This document shows positions 7,658 to 15,725 of a stretch of DNA of 64,000 bases, piece after piece. The stretch spans positions 1 through 64,000 of the forward strand of contig CAZTBW010000003.1 of assembly GCA_964612555.1 (NCBI GenBank), given 5' to 3'. How positions within the stretch are numbered: position 1 is the stretch's first letter; the number at the start of each line of letters is the position of its first letter. The translations under genes and the position numbers were made by a program. The notes below the pieces were generated by a model. The model searched no databases, was not told the DNA's origin, and saw only the letters and a list, made by a program, of their open reading frames with translations. The stretch is from DAOLCO01 sp964612555. GTDB taxonomy: Bacteria > Bdellovibrionota_C > UBA2361 > SZUA-149 > DAOLCO01.

Positions 7658-8533
7658 ATGAATCATTTTGAAACCCTGATTAGACTGGCTCTTATGGAAG
7701 ACCTGGGTGTGTCTTCTCTTGATAAGCCTCTTTTACCTTCTCTGGATATTACCACTGCTGCATGTATCCCCGAAGAGCAGAAAGGCTCTGCCGTGATTAT
7801 CGCTCGGGAAGAAGGAGTGCTTGCCGGGCAGTGGGTTGCGGGCAGGGTTTTTGAGATTCTTGATAGTCAGTTGAGTTACCGGGAACATGTTTCAGATGGA
7901 GACCGCATACAGGAAGGAACGGTACTGGCTTCTGTAAGCGGTTCTTTTGCTTCAATCTTGACAGGAGAGCGAACGGCATTAAATTTTTTACAGAGGCTTT
8001 CCGGAGTTGCCAGTCTGGCTCAAAAGATAACTTCTCTTGTCGCTCCCTATAAGGTTCGGGTACTTGATACAAGAAAAACTACCCCGGGATATCGCGCTCT
8101 TGAGAAAAAAGCCATACAGCTTGGAGGAGGCAGTAATCATCGGATGGGGCTTTATGATGAGTTTCTTATAAAAAATAATCACATTGATGCTCTTGGTGGG
8201 GATGTTGCTCTGGCTATAAAAAAGTGTCGAGCGCATAAACCCTCTGCGTATTTAAAGGTAGAAGTGAGGAATCGTGAAGAAATCAGGATGGCACTTTCTG
8301 AAAAACCTGATGGACTGCTTCTGGATAATTTCTCACCGGAAGAGCTTGAAAAAATAGTTCCGGAAATCAGGGCACATTCCTGTGGGGTGAAAATAGCACT
8401 TGAAGCATCGGGGGGTATCACTCCTTCCAATGTTGAAAAATATGCTAAAACCGGGATTAATGAAGTCTCTCTCGGTTTTCTGACGCACTCAGTTCGTGCA
8501 CTTGATATATCACTTCGTTATGTTGACACGTAA
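7658..8533 (+). CDS. nadC: Nicotinate-nucleotide pyrophosphorylase (quinolinate phosphoribosyltransferase)
   Basis: Converts quinolinate and PRPP to nicotinate mononucleotide in de novo NAD synthesis. The 291-residue protein shows the family blocks GERTALNFLQRLSG, VLDTRKTTPG, KKAIQLGGGSNHRMGL and FLIKNNHID, which carry the quinolinate and PRPP binding Arg, His and Lys residues, plus the C-terminal EASGGITPSNV. Length is normal. nadB lies in this window at 34605, so both ends of the aspartate to NaMN route are present, while nadA is not seen. Followed by pgeF after 21 bases. Confidence 0.95.
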   Translation: MNHFETLIRLALMEDLGVSSLDKPLLPSLDITTAACIPEEQKGSAVIIAREEGVLAGQWVAGRVFEILDSQLSYREHVSDGDRIQEGTVLASVSGSFASILTGERTALNFLQRLSGVASLAQKITSLVAPYKVRVLDTRKTTPGYRALEKKAIQLGGGSNHRMGLYDEFLIKNNHIDALGGDVALAIKKCRAHKPSAYLKVEVRNREEIRMALSEKPDGLLLDNFSPEELEKIVPEIRAHSCGVKIALEASGGITPSNVEKYAKTGINEVSLGFLTHSVRALDISLRYVDT

Positions 8534-8554
8534 GTATTCCAAAGTAATTAATGT

Positions 8555-9271
8555 ATGGGATTTTTTGAAACAGACATTGATGGAATTCCCTGCTGGAAAC
8601 ATTCTGATCTTTCCGGGAAGGTTTTTCATGGGTTTTTTGGAAAGGGTCTTGATGCAAGGGCTTTGGATAACGCACGAATAGCAGAAATGCTTGGCGTTCC
8701 TTCAATTTCACTACTCACTCAGGTGCACGGTACAGATATTGTCTCAATCAAAAATGCTTCATGTAAAGCCGATGGTTTTTTTCTCAGAAAAGGCGAGGGA
8801 GCGTGCGGAATCAAAACTGCGGACTGTGTTCCACTACTTATTACTGACAGCGAGCATACTCTTGCAGCGATACTTCACTGTGGCTGGCGGGGTACGGTAG
8901 AGGGAATTGTATATGAAGCGATCTCAAGGTTCAGGAAAGAAAATATTCTACCTGAAACGCTTCATGTATATACAGGTCCTGCTGCTCAGATTTGTTGTTA
9001 TGAGATAGGTAAAGATCTAGGAGAGCAGTTTATAAGCGCATCATCAAAAGGTGTATCTTCAAAAGATCTCCCATCTGAGATCTTACCTGTCGAGAACCGC
9101 GAAGGAAAGTACTATGGCTCAGTATCGGCAATCATTCAGAGCCAGTTATTAGCGTCTTCCATCCCTTATTCAAACATTCATATCCTCGGAGAATGTACTA
9201 TCTGCAGTGAGAAGTATTATTCTCATAGGAGAGGGGATGAGGAGCGGTTGTTAAGTTTTGTAGTGATGTAG
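8555..9271 (+). CDS. pgeF: Laccase-domain protein of the PgeF/YfiH family
   Basis: A 238-residue member of the multicopper-polyphenol-oxidase-like DUF152 family. Members act on purine nucleosides or edit peptidoglycan precursors by removing wrongly added serine. The signature residues are visible: LTQVHGTD, KTADCVPLLI and LHCGWRGT supply the His-Cys-His metal site, and GPAAQICCYEIG follows near residue 150. Size is normal. The start has only a weak ribosome site, but the reading begins right at the usual N-terminal strand. It shares a transcription unit with nadC. Confidence 0.9.
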   Translation: MGFFETDIDGIPCWKHSDLSGKVFHGFFGKGLDARALDNARIAEMLGVPSISLLTQVHGTDIVSIKNASCKADGFFLRKGEGACGIKTADCVPLLITDSEHTLAAILHCGWRGTVEGIVYEAISRFRKENILPETLHVYTGPAAQICCYEIGKDLGEQFISASSKGVSSKDLPSEILPVENREGKYYGSVSAIIQSQLLASSIPYSNIHILGECTICSEKYYSHRRGDEERLLSFVVM

Positions 9272-9287
9272 TTTGACCTTTTTATCC

Positions 9288-9318
9288 CCTATTGAAAAAA
9301 ACTATTGTTTTTAGTAGG
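9288..9318 (+). terminator. Possible weak hairpin terminator after pgeF
   Basis: CCTATTGAAAAA at 9288-9299 can pair with TTTTTAGTAGG at 9308-9318 with one or two G-T pairs. The stem is AT-rich and no strong U run follows, so this is only a candidate end of the nadC-pgeF unit. Confidence 0.35.
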
Positions 9319-9350
9319 ATATTTGCGGTTTTATATATAGTACTTAATAC

Positions 9351-10433
9351 ATGAGTAATTTGGCTTCCCTTTCTATTGGAGGGCTTACGACCTTTCCTAA
9401 TTTGTTGCTTGCTCCTATGTCGGGGGTGACGAATTCCTGTTTTCGTCGTTTGATCAGAGAGGAGAATCCTGGGGCGCTTGGCTTGGTGGTGACTGAGTTT
9501 ATCAGCATAGAGGGTCTCACTCGTGGAAACATGAAAAGTCAAAAGATGATGGACTTTGAGGAGATTGAACGTCCCATCTCTATTCAAATTTTCGGACACG
9601 ATATAGATCGTATGGTCGATGCCGCAAAGATGGCAGAAGATGCCGGTGCGGATGTTGTGGATATAAATTCCGGTTGTCCTGTGCCCAAGGTGGTTAAGAA
9701 GGGTGGGGGCTGTGAGCTTATGCGTCAGCCTGAACATCTTGCTCTGATGCTTGAGCGGGTGGCGGGGGCTATTGGCGTTCCTCTTACCTTGAAAATTCGT
9801 TCCGGCTGGGATGAAAAATCACTTAATGCACCTGAGATTGCTCGTATTGCTGAAGAGTCGGGAGTGAAAATGCTTGCCATTCATGGGCGTACAAGAAAAG
9901 ACTTGTACAGGGGGAAAGCAGACTGGGAGATAGTTTCACGAATTGCCGAAGAAAGGAATATCCCTGTTGTGGGAAGTGGTGATATTACAGGGGGAGAGGA
10001 AGCCAGAGAGGCACTTTCTATGGGAGTTTCCGGGCTTATGATTGGGAGGGGGGCTATGGAGAACCCCTGGGTTTTTAGTGAAATTTATTCGTATTTGAAT
10101 GGGGTACCTGTTGAATCTCGCCCTCCCAGCGAAACTGTTCGGGTTATTCTGAGATATCTTGAACTTCTCAGGGAAAGCTGTGTGCCGACTGTTGCTTTGG
10201 GCAGGATGAAGCAATTGATTGCCCAATGTACAAGGGGACTTCCGGGTGGAGTCGTTCTCAGAAGAGAATTATGTTCTCAAAAAAATATTGATGTTTTGGA
10301 AACTATTCTCAGAAGCTGGTATCAGGAACTTCTGGAATCAGAATCAGGCTCATCCTCGAGGGTTTTTAGCTGGCAGAAAGAATCTTTGTCATATGAAACT
10401 CAGACTGCTCTTTATGAAGGTTCAGGGCGATGA
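9351..10433 (+). CDS. dusB: tRNA-dihydrouridine synthase (DusB-like)
   Basis: Flavoenzyme that reduces uridines in tRNA to dihydrouridine with NADPH. It is 360 residues with an N-terminal TIM barrel: LLLAPMSGVTN near 18-28, FGHD near 81, INSGCPVPKV near 106-115 containing the catalytic Cys, GGGCELMR, KIRSGWD, IHGRTR near 178 and GSGDITG with GLMIGRGAMENPW near 230. The C-terminal part is the helical tRNA-binding domain. DusB is the likeliest subtype given the barrel sequence, but subtype cannot be settled by eye. The stop overlaps the start of the ABC ATPase by four bases. Confidence 0.88.
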   Translation: MSNLASLSIGGLTTFPNLLLAPMSGVTNSCFRRLIREENPGALGLVVTEFISIEGLTRGNMKSQKMMDFEEIERPISIQIFGHDIDRMVDAAKMAEDAGADVVDINSGCPVPKVVKKGGGCELMRQPEHLALMLERVAGAIGVPLTLKIRSGWDEKSLNAPEIARIAEESGVKMLAIHGRTRKDLYRGKADWEIVSRIAEERNIPVVGSGDITGGEEAREALSMGVSGLMIGRGAMENPWVFSEIYSYLNGVPVESRPPSETVRVILRYLELLRESCVPTVALGRMKQLIAQCTRGLPGGVVLRRELCSQKNIDVLETILRSWYQELLESESGSSSRVFSWQKESLSYETQTALYEGSGR

Positions 10434-11161
10434 GTTTTCTTACTCTTAATGGAATTTCAAAATCATTTGGTGCAGTTGATGCACTTCGCTCTATTCAGTT
10501 CTCTTGTGAACAGGGGGAGAGGGTTGGAGTGGTTGGTCCAAGTGGTTCAGGTAAGAGTGTTTTCTTGAAGTTGATAGCAGGTGTTATTCAGGCTGATTCA
10601 GGGTCACTTGAATGGGGCGCTGGTGTGGCGCCACAAATTGGTTTTCTCTTTCAGGAAGGAGCTTTATTTGATTCCATGACCGTTGAAGAGAATGTTCTTT
10701 TTCCTCTTACTGCTACCGAATCCCAGATTCGTTTAAATGAACGTCTTTCATTTGGAGAGTTACAGGAAAAGGTTAAGGAAATGCTTGGTTTTGTAGGGCT
10801 TGCTAAGGCACTTAAGAAGTATCCCAGTGAGCTTAGTGGCGGGATGAGAAAGCGGGCAGGGATTGCGCGAGCACTCATTCATTCACCTGAGCTTTTACTG
10901 CTTGATGACCCTACCAGTGGTCTTGACCCGGTAACTGCTAATACTATCATGAACCTTATTGAACGACTTACTGATGAACGGCAATGTACGTTTATTATGG
11001 TGAGTCATGACATCCGCCGTCTGATACCCAGAGTTCAGAGAATATGTATGCTTGAAAAAGGAGAGATGATTGCTGATTGTGCAACATCCGGGATTCTTGA
11101 GCAGGGACCAGACACTATGATTGATTTTCTTAAAACCAGGTACGATTTTACACATGGCTAA
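10430..11161 (+). CDS. ABC transporter ATP-binding protein, MlaF-like
   Basis: A 243-residue ATPase with Walker A GPSGSGKS (near 36-43), a Q-loop at FLFQEGALFDSMTV, signature LSGGMRKRAGIARAL and Walker B LLLLDDPTSGLDP, then the H-loop MVSHD. The FQEGALFDSMTVxENV and GGMRKRAGIARA blocks are typical of MlaF, the ATPase of the Mla retrograde phospholipid transporter. The membrane partner MlaE and substrate-binding MlaD are not in the window, so the assignment to lipid transport rests on sequence resemblance. It overlaps dusB upstream and the helicase gene downstream, so the three are probably cotranscribed. Confidence 0.85.
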   Translation: MSFLTLNGISKSFGAVDALRSIQFSCEQGERVGVVGPSGSGKSVFLKLIAGVIQADSGSLEWGAGVAPQIGFLFQEGALFDSMTVEENVLFPLTATESQIRLNERLSFGELQEKVKEMLGFVGLAKALKKYPSELSGGMRKRAGIARALIHSPELLLLDDPTSGLDPVTANTIMNLIERLTDERQCTFIMVSHDIRRLIPRVQRICMLEKGEMIADCATSGILEQGPDTMIDFLKTRYDFTHG

Positions 11162-12035
11162 TTATTCAGGAAGGAAAAAGTGGACTAAAAGAGGTGAGAG
11201 TAACAGAAGAGGAAAAAGTGACTCAAGATCTCATAATGAAAACTCTCGTAATGAAGGAAGGGGGAGAACTCAGGGAAGACCCAGCGTAAAACAGATTCAG
11301 TCTCATTTTCTTGAGGGTATTTCAGTTCCTAAACAAGCAGAGAGCTTTTCCCCAGATGCATTTCAACTTGCTGCAATAGAGTCTGTTACTGAGGGGCATG
11401 ACACACTGGTAGTAGCGCCTACAGGTACGGGAAAGACCTATATTGCAGTGCAGGGTATCGCTCAGATGATTTCATCCGGTAAGCGAGCAGTCTACACCGC
11501 ACCTCTAAAGGCACTTTCCAATACAAAATACACGGAGTTTAGAAAACGCTTTGAACCACATTTCACAGTCGGGCTCTTGACCGGGGACAGAAAAATTGAT
11601 GGTGATGCAGACGTGGTAGTTGCCACAACTGAAATATATAGAAATGAATTATATAATTATGGTGAGAACTATTCACTTGTGGTGCTGGATGAGTTCCACT
11701 ATCTTGCTGACTCCCAAAGAGGTCCCGTATGGGAAGAGAGTATTATCCTTTCCCCAAAAACGGCTACTTTGCTGATGCTTTCGGCATCTGTTTCAAACGC
11801 TGAAGAGATTGCGGCATGGATTGAATCAGTAAGAGGTAAACCGGTCAAGATTATATCCGAGACTCATAGACCTGTGGAACTGCGTCTCGGATTTTTACAT
11901 CCCAAGATGGGAGTATTGCCTTTGGAAAATGAGGATAAACAAATCTTGAAAGAAGTAAGTGATTTTTACTCTTTTAAAAATCAGGCTCAGGTCAGAGTGA
12001 GAGGGGTGAGAAGTGGTAAAGGAAGAAGAAAATAA
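11154..12035 (+). CDS. Ski2-like DExH helicase, N-terminal half (RecA lobe 1)
   Basis: Encodes only the first RecA-like lobe of a superfamily 2 helicase of the Ski2/Mtr4 group (COG4581-like). After a basic, low-complexity N terminus (residues 1-45), it has FQLAAIESV, Walker A APTGTGKT, APLKALSNTKY, LTGDR, DExH box LDEFHYL and motif III LSASV. ATG at 11154 overlaps the ABC gene by eight bases; an in-frame start at 11121 lies deeper inside it. The protein ends at the linker between lobes with a basic tail, and its TAA overlaps the ATG of the second half (TAATG). The partner at 12035-13450 supplies lobe 2. A frameshift or assembly indel is the alternative to a genuine split. Confidence 0.85.
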   Translation: MANYSGRKKWTKRGESNRRGKSDSRSHNENSRNEGRGRTQGRPSVKQIQSHFLEGISVPKQAESFSPDAFQLAAIESVTEGHDTLVVAPTGTGKTYIAVQGIAQMISSGKRAVYTAPLKALSNTKYTEFRKRFEPHFTVGLLTGDRKIDGDADVVVATTEIYRNELYNYGENYSLVVLDEFHYLADSQRGPVWEESIILSPKTATLLMLSASVSNAEEIAAWIESVRGKPVKIISETHRPVELRLGFLHPKMGVLPLENEDKQILKEVSDFYSFKNQAQVRVRGVRSGKGRRK

Positions 12036-13450
12036 TGAGTGAAATATCCCTGGCACAAATCATAGTTGAACTTGAACGCAGCAACCTTCTTCCCGCGATC
12101 GTTTTCAGAAGCTCAAGAAATCAGTGTGATGAAGATGTAGAAAAAACAGCGAACAATACGGCGTTAGCGATCGAGAAAGTGCAGCAGCGACAAATGAAGC
12201 AGAAGATCGCTGAAATTGCTGAACGTTATGAACTGGATATGGAGCTTATTACTTCTCATCCTCATTATGCGGCACTTCTTACTTCCGGTGTCGGAGCACA
12301 CCACGCAGGACAGCTCCTGATGTGGCGTCTGGTGCTTGAGGAATTGATGGCTGCAAGTTTTCTTCGAGTTCTTGTAGCAACAGGCACGGTTGCCGCGGGT
12401 GTTGATTTCCCTGCACGAACGGTAATCATTACCGCGCACACGAGAAGAGGTTCAGAGGGGTACCAGAAGTTTTCCTCATCTGAGTTTCAGCAGATGTCAG
12501 GGCGAGCGGGGAGGCGTGGTAAGGACACGGTAGGATTTTGTCTTGCGGCACCTTCACGTTTTTGTGACGCAAGAGTGCTTCGGGATATTGCCTCACGTCC
12601 GCCTGAGCCGCTCAAATCCTCGTACTTTCCCAGTCCAAGTACGGTATTGAATCTTTTGCGATACCGAACGGTTGATGGGCTTCGTTTTACGGTTGACAGA
12701 AGTCTTGCCGCGTTTATGGACAAAAAAGAAGGGGAAAAGCTGAAAGCCGAGGCAAGTGATCTTGAGATAGAGTTGGAGCGCATTCAGAATAAAAAAGTAG
12801 AACCTGAACAGATTAAGAAATTAAAGAAAAGGATCAGGAGATATTATCGACAGGCGGATGAGCTTTCAGTCAGACAGAGTGATCTTTTACAAAGTTCCCT
12901 TTCCGGTCTTGAAAAGCTTGGGTATGTTTCAGAAGATACTATTTCTGAAAAAGGTTCCTGGGCTGCCTATCTTTGTACCACTCTGGTGATTGAGCTTGCT
13001 GAGTTAATTGAACGTCAAATAATCAAAAAAGAAGACCCTCTTAATGATCTTGTAGCGGTGGTTGCTGCTATTAGTGGAGACTCACATCGACCTTATATCA
13101 AGGGTAAGGATGTGGTGCTTCCTAAAGAGCGTAAAGAAAAAATTGATTCTATTCTTCGTGAGATTCAGTCGAGCGGTATGCCTGGCATCCTTGAAGACCG
13201 GGAGGCACTTGAAGATGCTGCCCGAACCGTCCTTATCTGGATGCGTTCCGAGAACTGGATTGAGTTCAGGAGTCTTTTGTTCCTTGGTGGTGTTGCAGAA
13301 GGAGATGCTGCACGGCTTATTACTCAAACTGCTGAGCAACTCAATCAAATTGCCCGGCTTGAACAATCCCACCCGGAGCTTTCATCCATGGCGGCAGATG
13401 CGCGCCAGCGATTACTTCGTCCTCCTCTTACTGAAGCGATCGAGTTTTAA
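12035..13450 (+). CDS. Ski2-like helicase, C-terminal half (RecA lobe 2 and DSHCT-like domain)
   Basis: The second part of the helicase begun at 11154. Residues 20-35 contain LLPAIVFRSSRNQCD, the usual start of lobe 2; GVGAHHAGQ, VLVATGTVAAGVDFPA and QMSGRAGRRG are helicase motifs IV-VI. The rest (about 200-471) is helical with a coiled segment near 225-275 and a DSHCT-like C terminus (ENWIEFRSLLFLGG, EGDAARLI). Such helicases unwind RNA in decay or processing. The ATG overlaps the stop of the first half by one base, and the frame has a stop at 12017-12019 just upstream, so translation probably depends on reinitiation or a -1 slip at GAAAATAA. Confidence 0.87.
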   Translation: MSEISLAQIIVELERSNLLPAIVFRSSRNQCDEDVEKTANNTALAIEKVQQRQMKQKIAEIAERYELDMELITSHPHYAALLTSGVGAHHAGQLLMWRLVLEELMAASFLRVLVATGTVAAGVDFPARTVIITAHTRRGSEGYQKFSSSEFQQMSGRAGRRGKDTVGFCLAAPSRFCDARVLRDIASRPPEPLKSSYFPSPSTVLNLLRYRTVDGLRFTVDRSLAAFMDKKEGEKLKAEASDLEIELERIQNKKVEPEQIKKLKKRIRRYYRQADELSVRQSDLLQSSLSGLEKLGYVSEDTISEKGSWAAYLCTTLVIELAELIERQIIKKEDPLNDLVAVVAAISGDSHRPYIKGKDVVLPKERKEKIDSILREIQSSGMPGILEDREALEDAARTVLIWMRSENWIEFRSLLFLGGVAEGDAARLITQTAEQLNQIARLEQSHPELSSMAADARQRLLRPPLTEAIEF

Positions 13451-13739
13451 CTTCTATATCATGTTCGTTTTTGGAGGTTTTGTATTTTTCTTGTCCATAA
13501 TTTCTCATGCTTATGAGGATAATTTTGTAAAAACTATTTAAATTCAATACCTTGTACTAATTACTATAAGGTGATGGGGGAATGCCCGTTCTAGACTTTT
13601 TTCTGGTAATTTTTTCCAGTCGTGGTATCCGATAGGTGTTACTTGAAGTGTTGTTTTTTCAGGTGACACTTAATGGATGGGGTTGGCGATTTTGATGTTC
13701 TTTCGAGATGCCATACTCCCCGGATTACGGAGGATACTT

Positions 13740-14156
13740 ATGTCACGAAATGCTGCGCTTGCTATAGAAAATTGGGAAACTGACACTTATTCAGGATCAA
13801 TTTTTGAACCGGATGTTCTGCTTCCAACCCAGCTTCTTAATAAAGAAGAGGAGGGGCTTGTTGGTGGGGAACGTAAGCTTATGGCAGCAATTCTTTCAGA
13901 TGGTGTGGAGTCTTATCTCCAACAGGCTGAGTTCTATATCAAAGGGGTTTCAAGCAGAATTGATGCTATTGAGTGGGTTGAAACAAAGGATTTCGGCTAC
14001 GTTTTCAGTTTTGATAATGTATGTACTGCACTTGGAATTAATCCTGAATATCTTCGGATTGGTCTTGCGCGGTATGTCCAGGCAATTAAATCCAAAAAGA
14101 AATCATCTGAGGATAAGCCGGTGTGGAAAAAAATCCGTCGACCCCGCAGGAGATAA
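13740..14156 (+). CDS. Small conserved protein of unknown function (copy 1 of a convergent pair)
   Basis: A 138-residue soluble protein. The ATG at 13740 has a strong GGAGG six bases away; an in-frame start 63 bases earlier lacks one. The core reads GERKLMAAILSDGVESYL, then a middle segment with a Trp (IEWVETKD), then FSFDNVCTALGINPEYLRIGL, and a very basic tail (KKIRRPRRR). The gene at 14275-14625 shares the same ordered pattern. I recall this pattern from unnamed proteins of deltaproteobacterial and related genomes, with no known function. The C-terminal FSFxxxCxALGxxPxYLR part could be a small helix-turn-helix, which with the basic tail would fit nucleic-acid binding; that is inference. 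Confidence 0.72.
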   Translation: MSRNAALAIENWETDTYSGSIFEPDVLLPTQLLNKEEEGLVGGERKLMAAILSDGVESYLQQAEFYIKGVSSRIDAIEWVETKDFGYVFSFDNVCTALGINPEYLRIGLARYVQAIKSKKKSSEDKPVWKKIRRPRRR

Positions 14157-14170
14157 CAGGAGATAGCCGG

Positions 14171-14191
14171 NNNNNNNNNNGGGGGGGGGGG
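14171..14191. other. Assembly gap (10 N) followed by an 11-base G run
   Basis: Bases 14171-14180 are N and 14181-14191 are all G. The real distance and sequence here are unknown. The G run next to a gap looks like low-quality read ends. It falls after the stop of the 13740 gene, so no coding sequence is visibly interrupted. Confidence 0.97.
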
Positions 14192-14213
14192 AGATAGATC
14201 GTTATTCAATAAA

Positions 14214-14245
14214 CAAAAAAAGGAACCCTCGGGTTCCTTTTTTTG
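14214..14245. terminator. Bidirectional intrinsic terminator between convergent genes
   Basis: A perfect GGAACCC/GGGTTCC hairpin at 14222-14237 is flanked by seven A on the left and seven T on the right, so it can stop transcription on both strands. It lies between the stops of the two convergent small genes. Confidence 0.92.
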
Positions 14246-14274
14246 TTGTTTTAGCAGGCAGAGCAGGTATGGCA

Positions 14275-14625
14275 CTAAGCTGCAACTGACCCATATACTG
14301 CGGTAGATCTTGAAGCATGTACATGAAGCACTTCCTCGGTTTCTTCAAGTTGAAGAGGTTTGGAATGTTGTTGTTCGTACTGACGAGTCATTACCTTTCT
14401 CAGCTCGTCTGCATGAAGATCAAGCGCTTCGCAAATATAGGCAAATCCAAAAGTCTCAGAGGTATCATCCTGGCTGAACATCCAGTCTCTTGCAGAGGTT
14501 TGAAGCTCACCTTCTCCAGTTAAAAAATCAGTGATAGCTCTTTGAAGAACTGCTGATAAGAGTCTCTTTTCGGGATTAAATCCACCATTTCCTCTAGGAA
14601 CACTGCTGTTTGACCAAAGTCTCAT
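14275..14625 (-). CDS. Small conserved protein of unknown function (copy 2 of a convergent pair)
   Basis: A 116-residue soluble protein sharing the pattern of the 13740 gene: PEKRLLSAVLQRAITDFL, a middle block with a Trp (ARDWMFSQDD), then FGFAYICEALDLHADELRKVM. The tail is acidic and His-containing instead of basic. A GTG start at 14640 is possible, but the ATG at 14625 has GAGGG eight bases upstream and is preferred. The gene faces copy 1 across a shared terminator. Its 5' leader is unusually structured (14652-14730). Function unknown. Confidence 0.7.
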   Translation of the reverse strand: MRLWSNSSVPRGNGGFNPEKRLLSAVLQRAITDFLTGEGELQTSARDWMFSQDDTSETFGFAYICEALDLHADELRKVMTRQYEQQHSKPLQLEETEEVLHVHASRSTAVYGSVAA

Positions 14626-15146
14626 TGTATTATCCCTCACATTTTGTTACTGGCAGCAATGAACCTGAGCAGATTCAGGTCTCAATTGCCGGGTTGTTGT
14701 TAATCCCTGCACCTTCCCCTTTCAGGGGAAAATGAATCAAAAAAGTAGAATGAGCGTTCTAACCGTTAAAAAAATGAGGGCACAATCTACTAACAATAAG
14801 AAAATCCGTCAATAGAAATCGTACACGATAAAAATATTCAAAAATCTAAATATATAAGAAAATCAGCTGCTTAAAAAACCGATGTCTCAAATAAAACTAA
14901 GATAGTGGTATTTGAAACTTTTTTATGTCGCTCCCGGAAACTGATTTCCAAATCTCATCTAATTTTCACTGACTTTTTGCAGGAAAGACCCCTGATTGTG
15001 ACAAAAAAAGTTGAAATAATTTTTCTGAACACCCTGAGATATTACTACATATTGAAGGCAGAAACCGAAGTCATTACTACATATTGTATTTTCTCTTGAG
15101 AATTAGATTTTCTCTAAGTTATTGAAATTACCATTGAAAAAACTTA
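14626..15146. other. Divergent intergenic region with a cluster of stem-loops
   Basis: No gene is supported in these 521 bases. Within 14652-14730 three hairpins can form: ACCTGA/TCAGGT at 14663-14680 nested in a GGCA..AAT/ATTGCC stem, GGGTT/AATCC near 14690-14707, and TCCCC/GGGGA near 14713-14728. They would lie in the leader of the minus-strand gene starting at 14625. The remaining part up to mraZ is AT-rich, with candidate promoter DNA but no hexamer pair I would assign. Confidence 0.5.
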
Positions 15147-15725
15147 ATGAATCTGATAGTGTTAGAAAATGGTATAAAGTGGGATATGATGGAAGAAGAG
15201 AATTTTTCAGATTCAATTAATAAAGAAGAGAGCCCTCCTGATCTGGAGGCTGGCTCTGCTGTTTCTTTTCCAAGTTTTTATGGCAGTTTTGAGCACACAC
15301 TTGATGCAAAGGGTAGGGTGGCACTTCCTTCGAGTTTTCGTTCTCTCCTTAAACCGGAAGATGAAAATTCTGTGGTAATTACCAACTTCATTACTGAAGG
15401 GGTGCGTTGTCTCGATGGATTTTCACTTACTGCCTGGAAAGATTTTGAAAAAAAACTTCGGGAGCGCGGTCGTTTTAACCCTTCTGTAAGAAAACTCGAA
15501 ACTTTTTATTTCTCGCGGGCTGCTCTTTGTGTCTGCGATGCGAATGGTCGAATAAATATCCCTCCTCATCTCAGGGAATATGCAGGGATAGAAAAAGAGC
15601 TTGTCTTTACTGCTTCGCTTCATGGCTTCAGGGTTTGGAGAAAACAGGTCTGGAACATGGTTTTTTCTCAAGCGGAGGAAATGCTGCTTGAAGATCCTTC
15701 GTTGTTTGAAGGAATTGATTCATGA
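15147..15725 (+). CDS. mraZ: Division and cell wall cluster regulator MraZ
   Basis: MraZ is an AbrB-fold DNA-binding protein that represses its own division cluster and can be held by RsmH. Two SpoVT-AbrB repeats are visible: EHTLDAKGRVALPSSFR and CDANGRINIPPHLREYAGI, separated by the usual helical part. The 192-residue reading has about 45 residues before the normal MraZ start (FYGSFEHTLDAKGR). Later ATGs at 15186 and 15189 have a nearby GGGA and may be the true start, giving about 178 residues. Its stop overlaps rsmH in ATGA form. The protein sits first in the mraZ-rsmH-ftsL-ftsI unit. Confidence 0.92.
   Translation: MNLIVLENGIKWDMMEEENFSDSINKEESPPDLEAGSAVSFPSFYGSFEHTLDAKGRVALPSSFRSLLKPEDENSVVITNFITEGVRCLDGFSLTAWKDFEKKLRERGRFNPSVRKLETFYFSRAALCVCDANGRINIPPHLREYAGIEKELVFTASLHGFRVWRKQVWNMVFSQAEEMLLEDPSLFEGIDS

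Noticed and set aside
13460..13541. Short frame after the helicase reading a hydrophobic 26-residue peptide
   Set aside because: No ribosome site at a suitable distance and no neighbour suggests a small membrane peptide here.
14626..14760. TPP or SAM riboswitch upstream of the minus-strand small gene
   Set aside because: Only short fragments resemble the consensus (ACCCGGCAA, CCTGAATCTG); the required order of conserved segments is not met and the downstream gene is not a thiamine or methionine gene.
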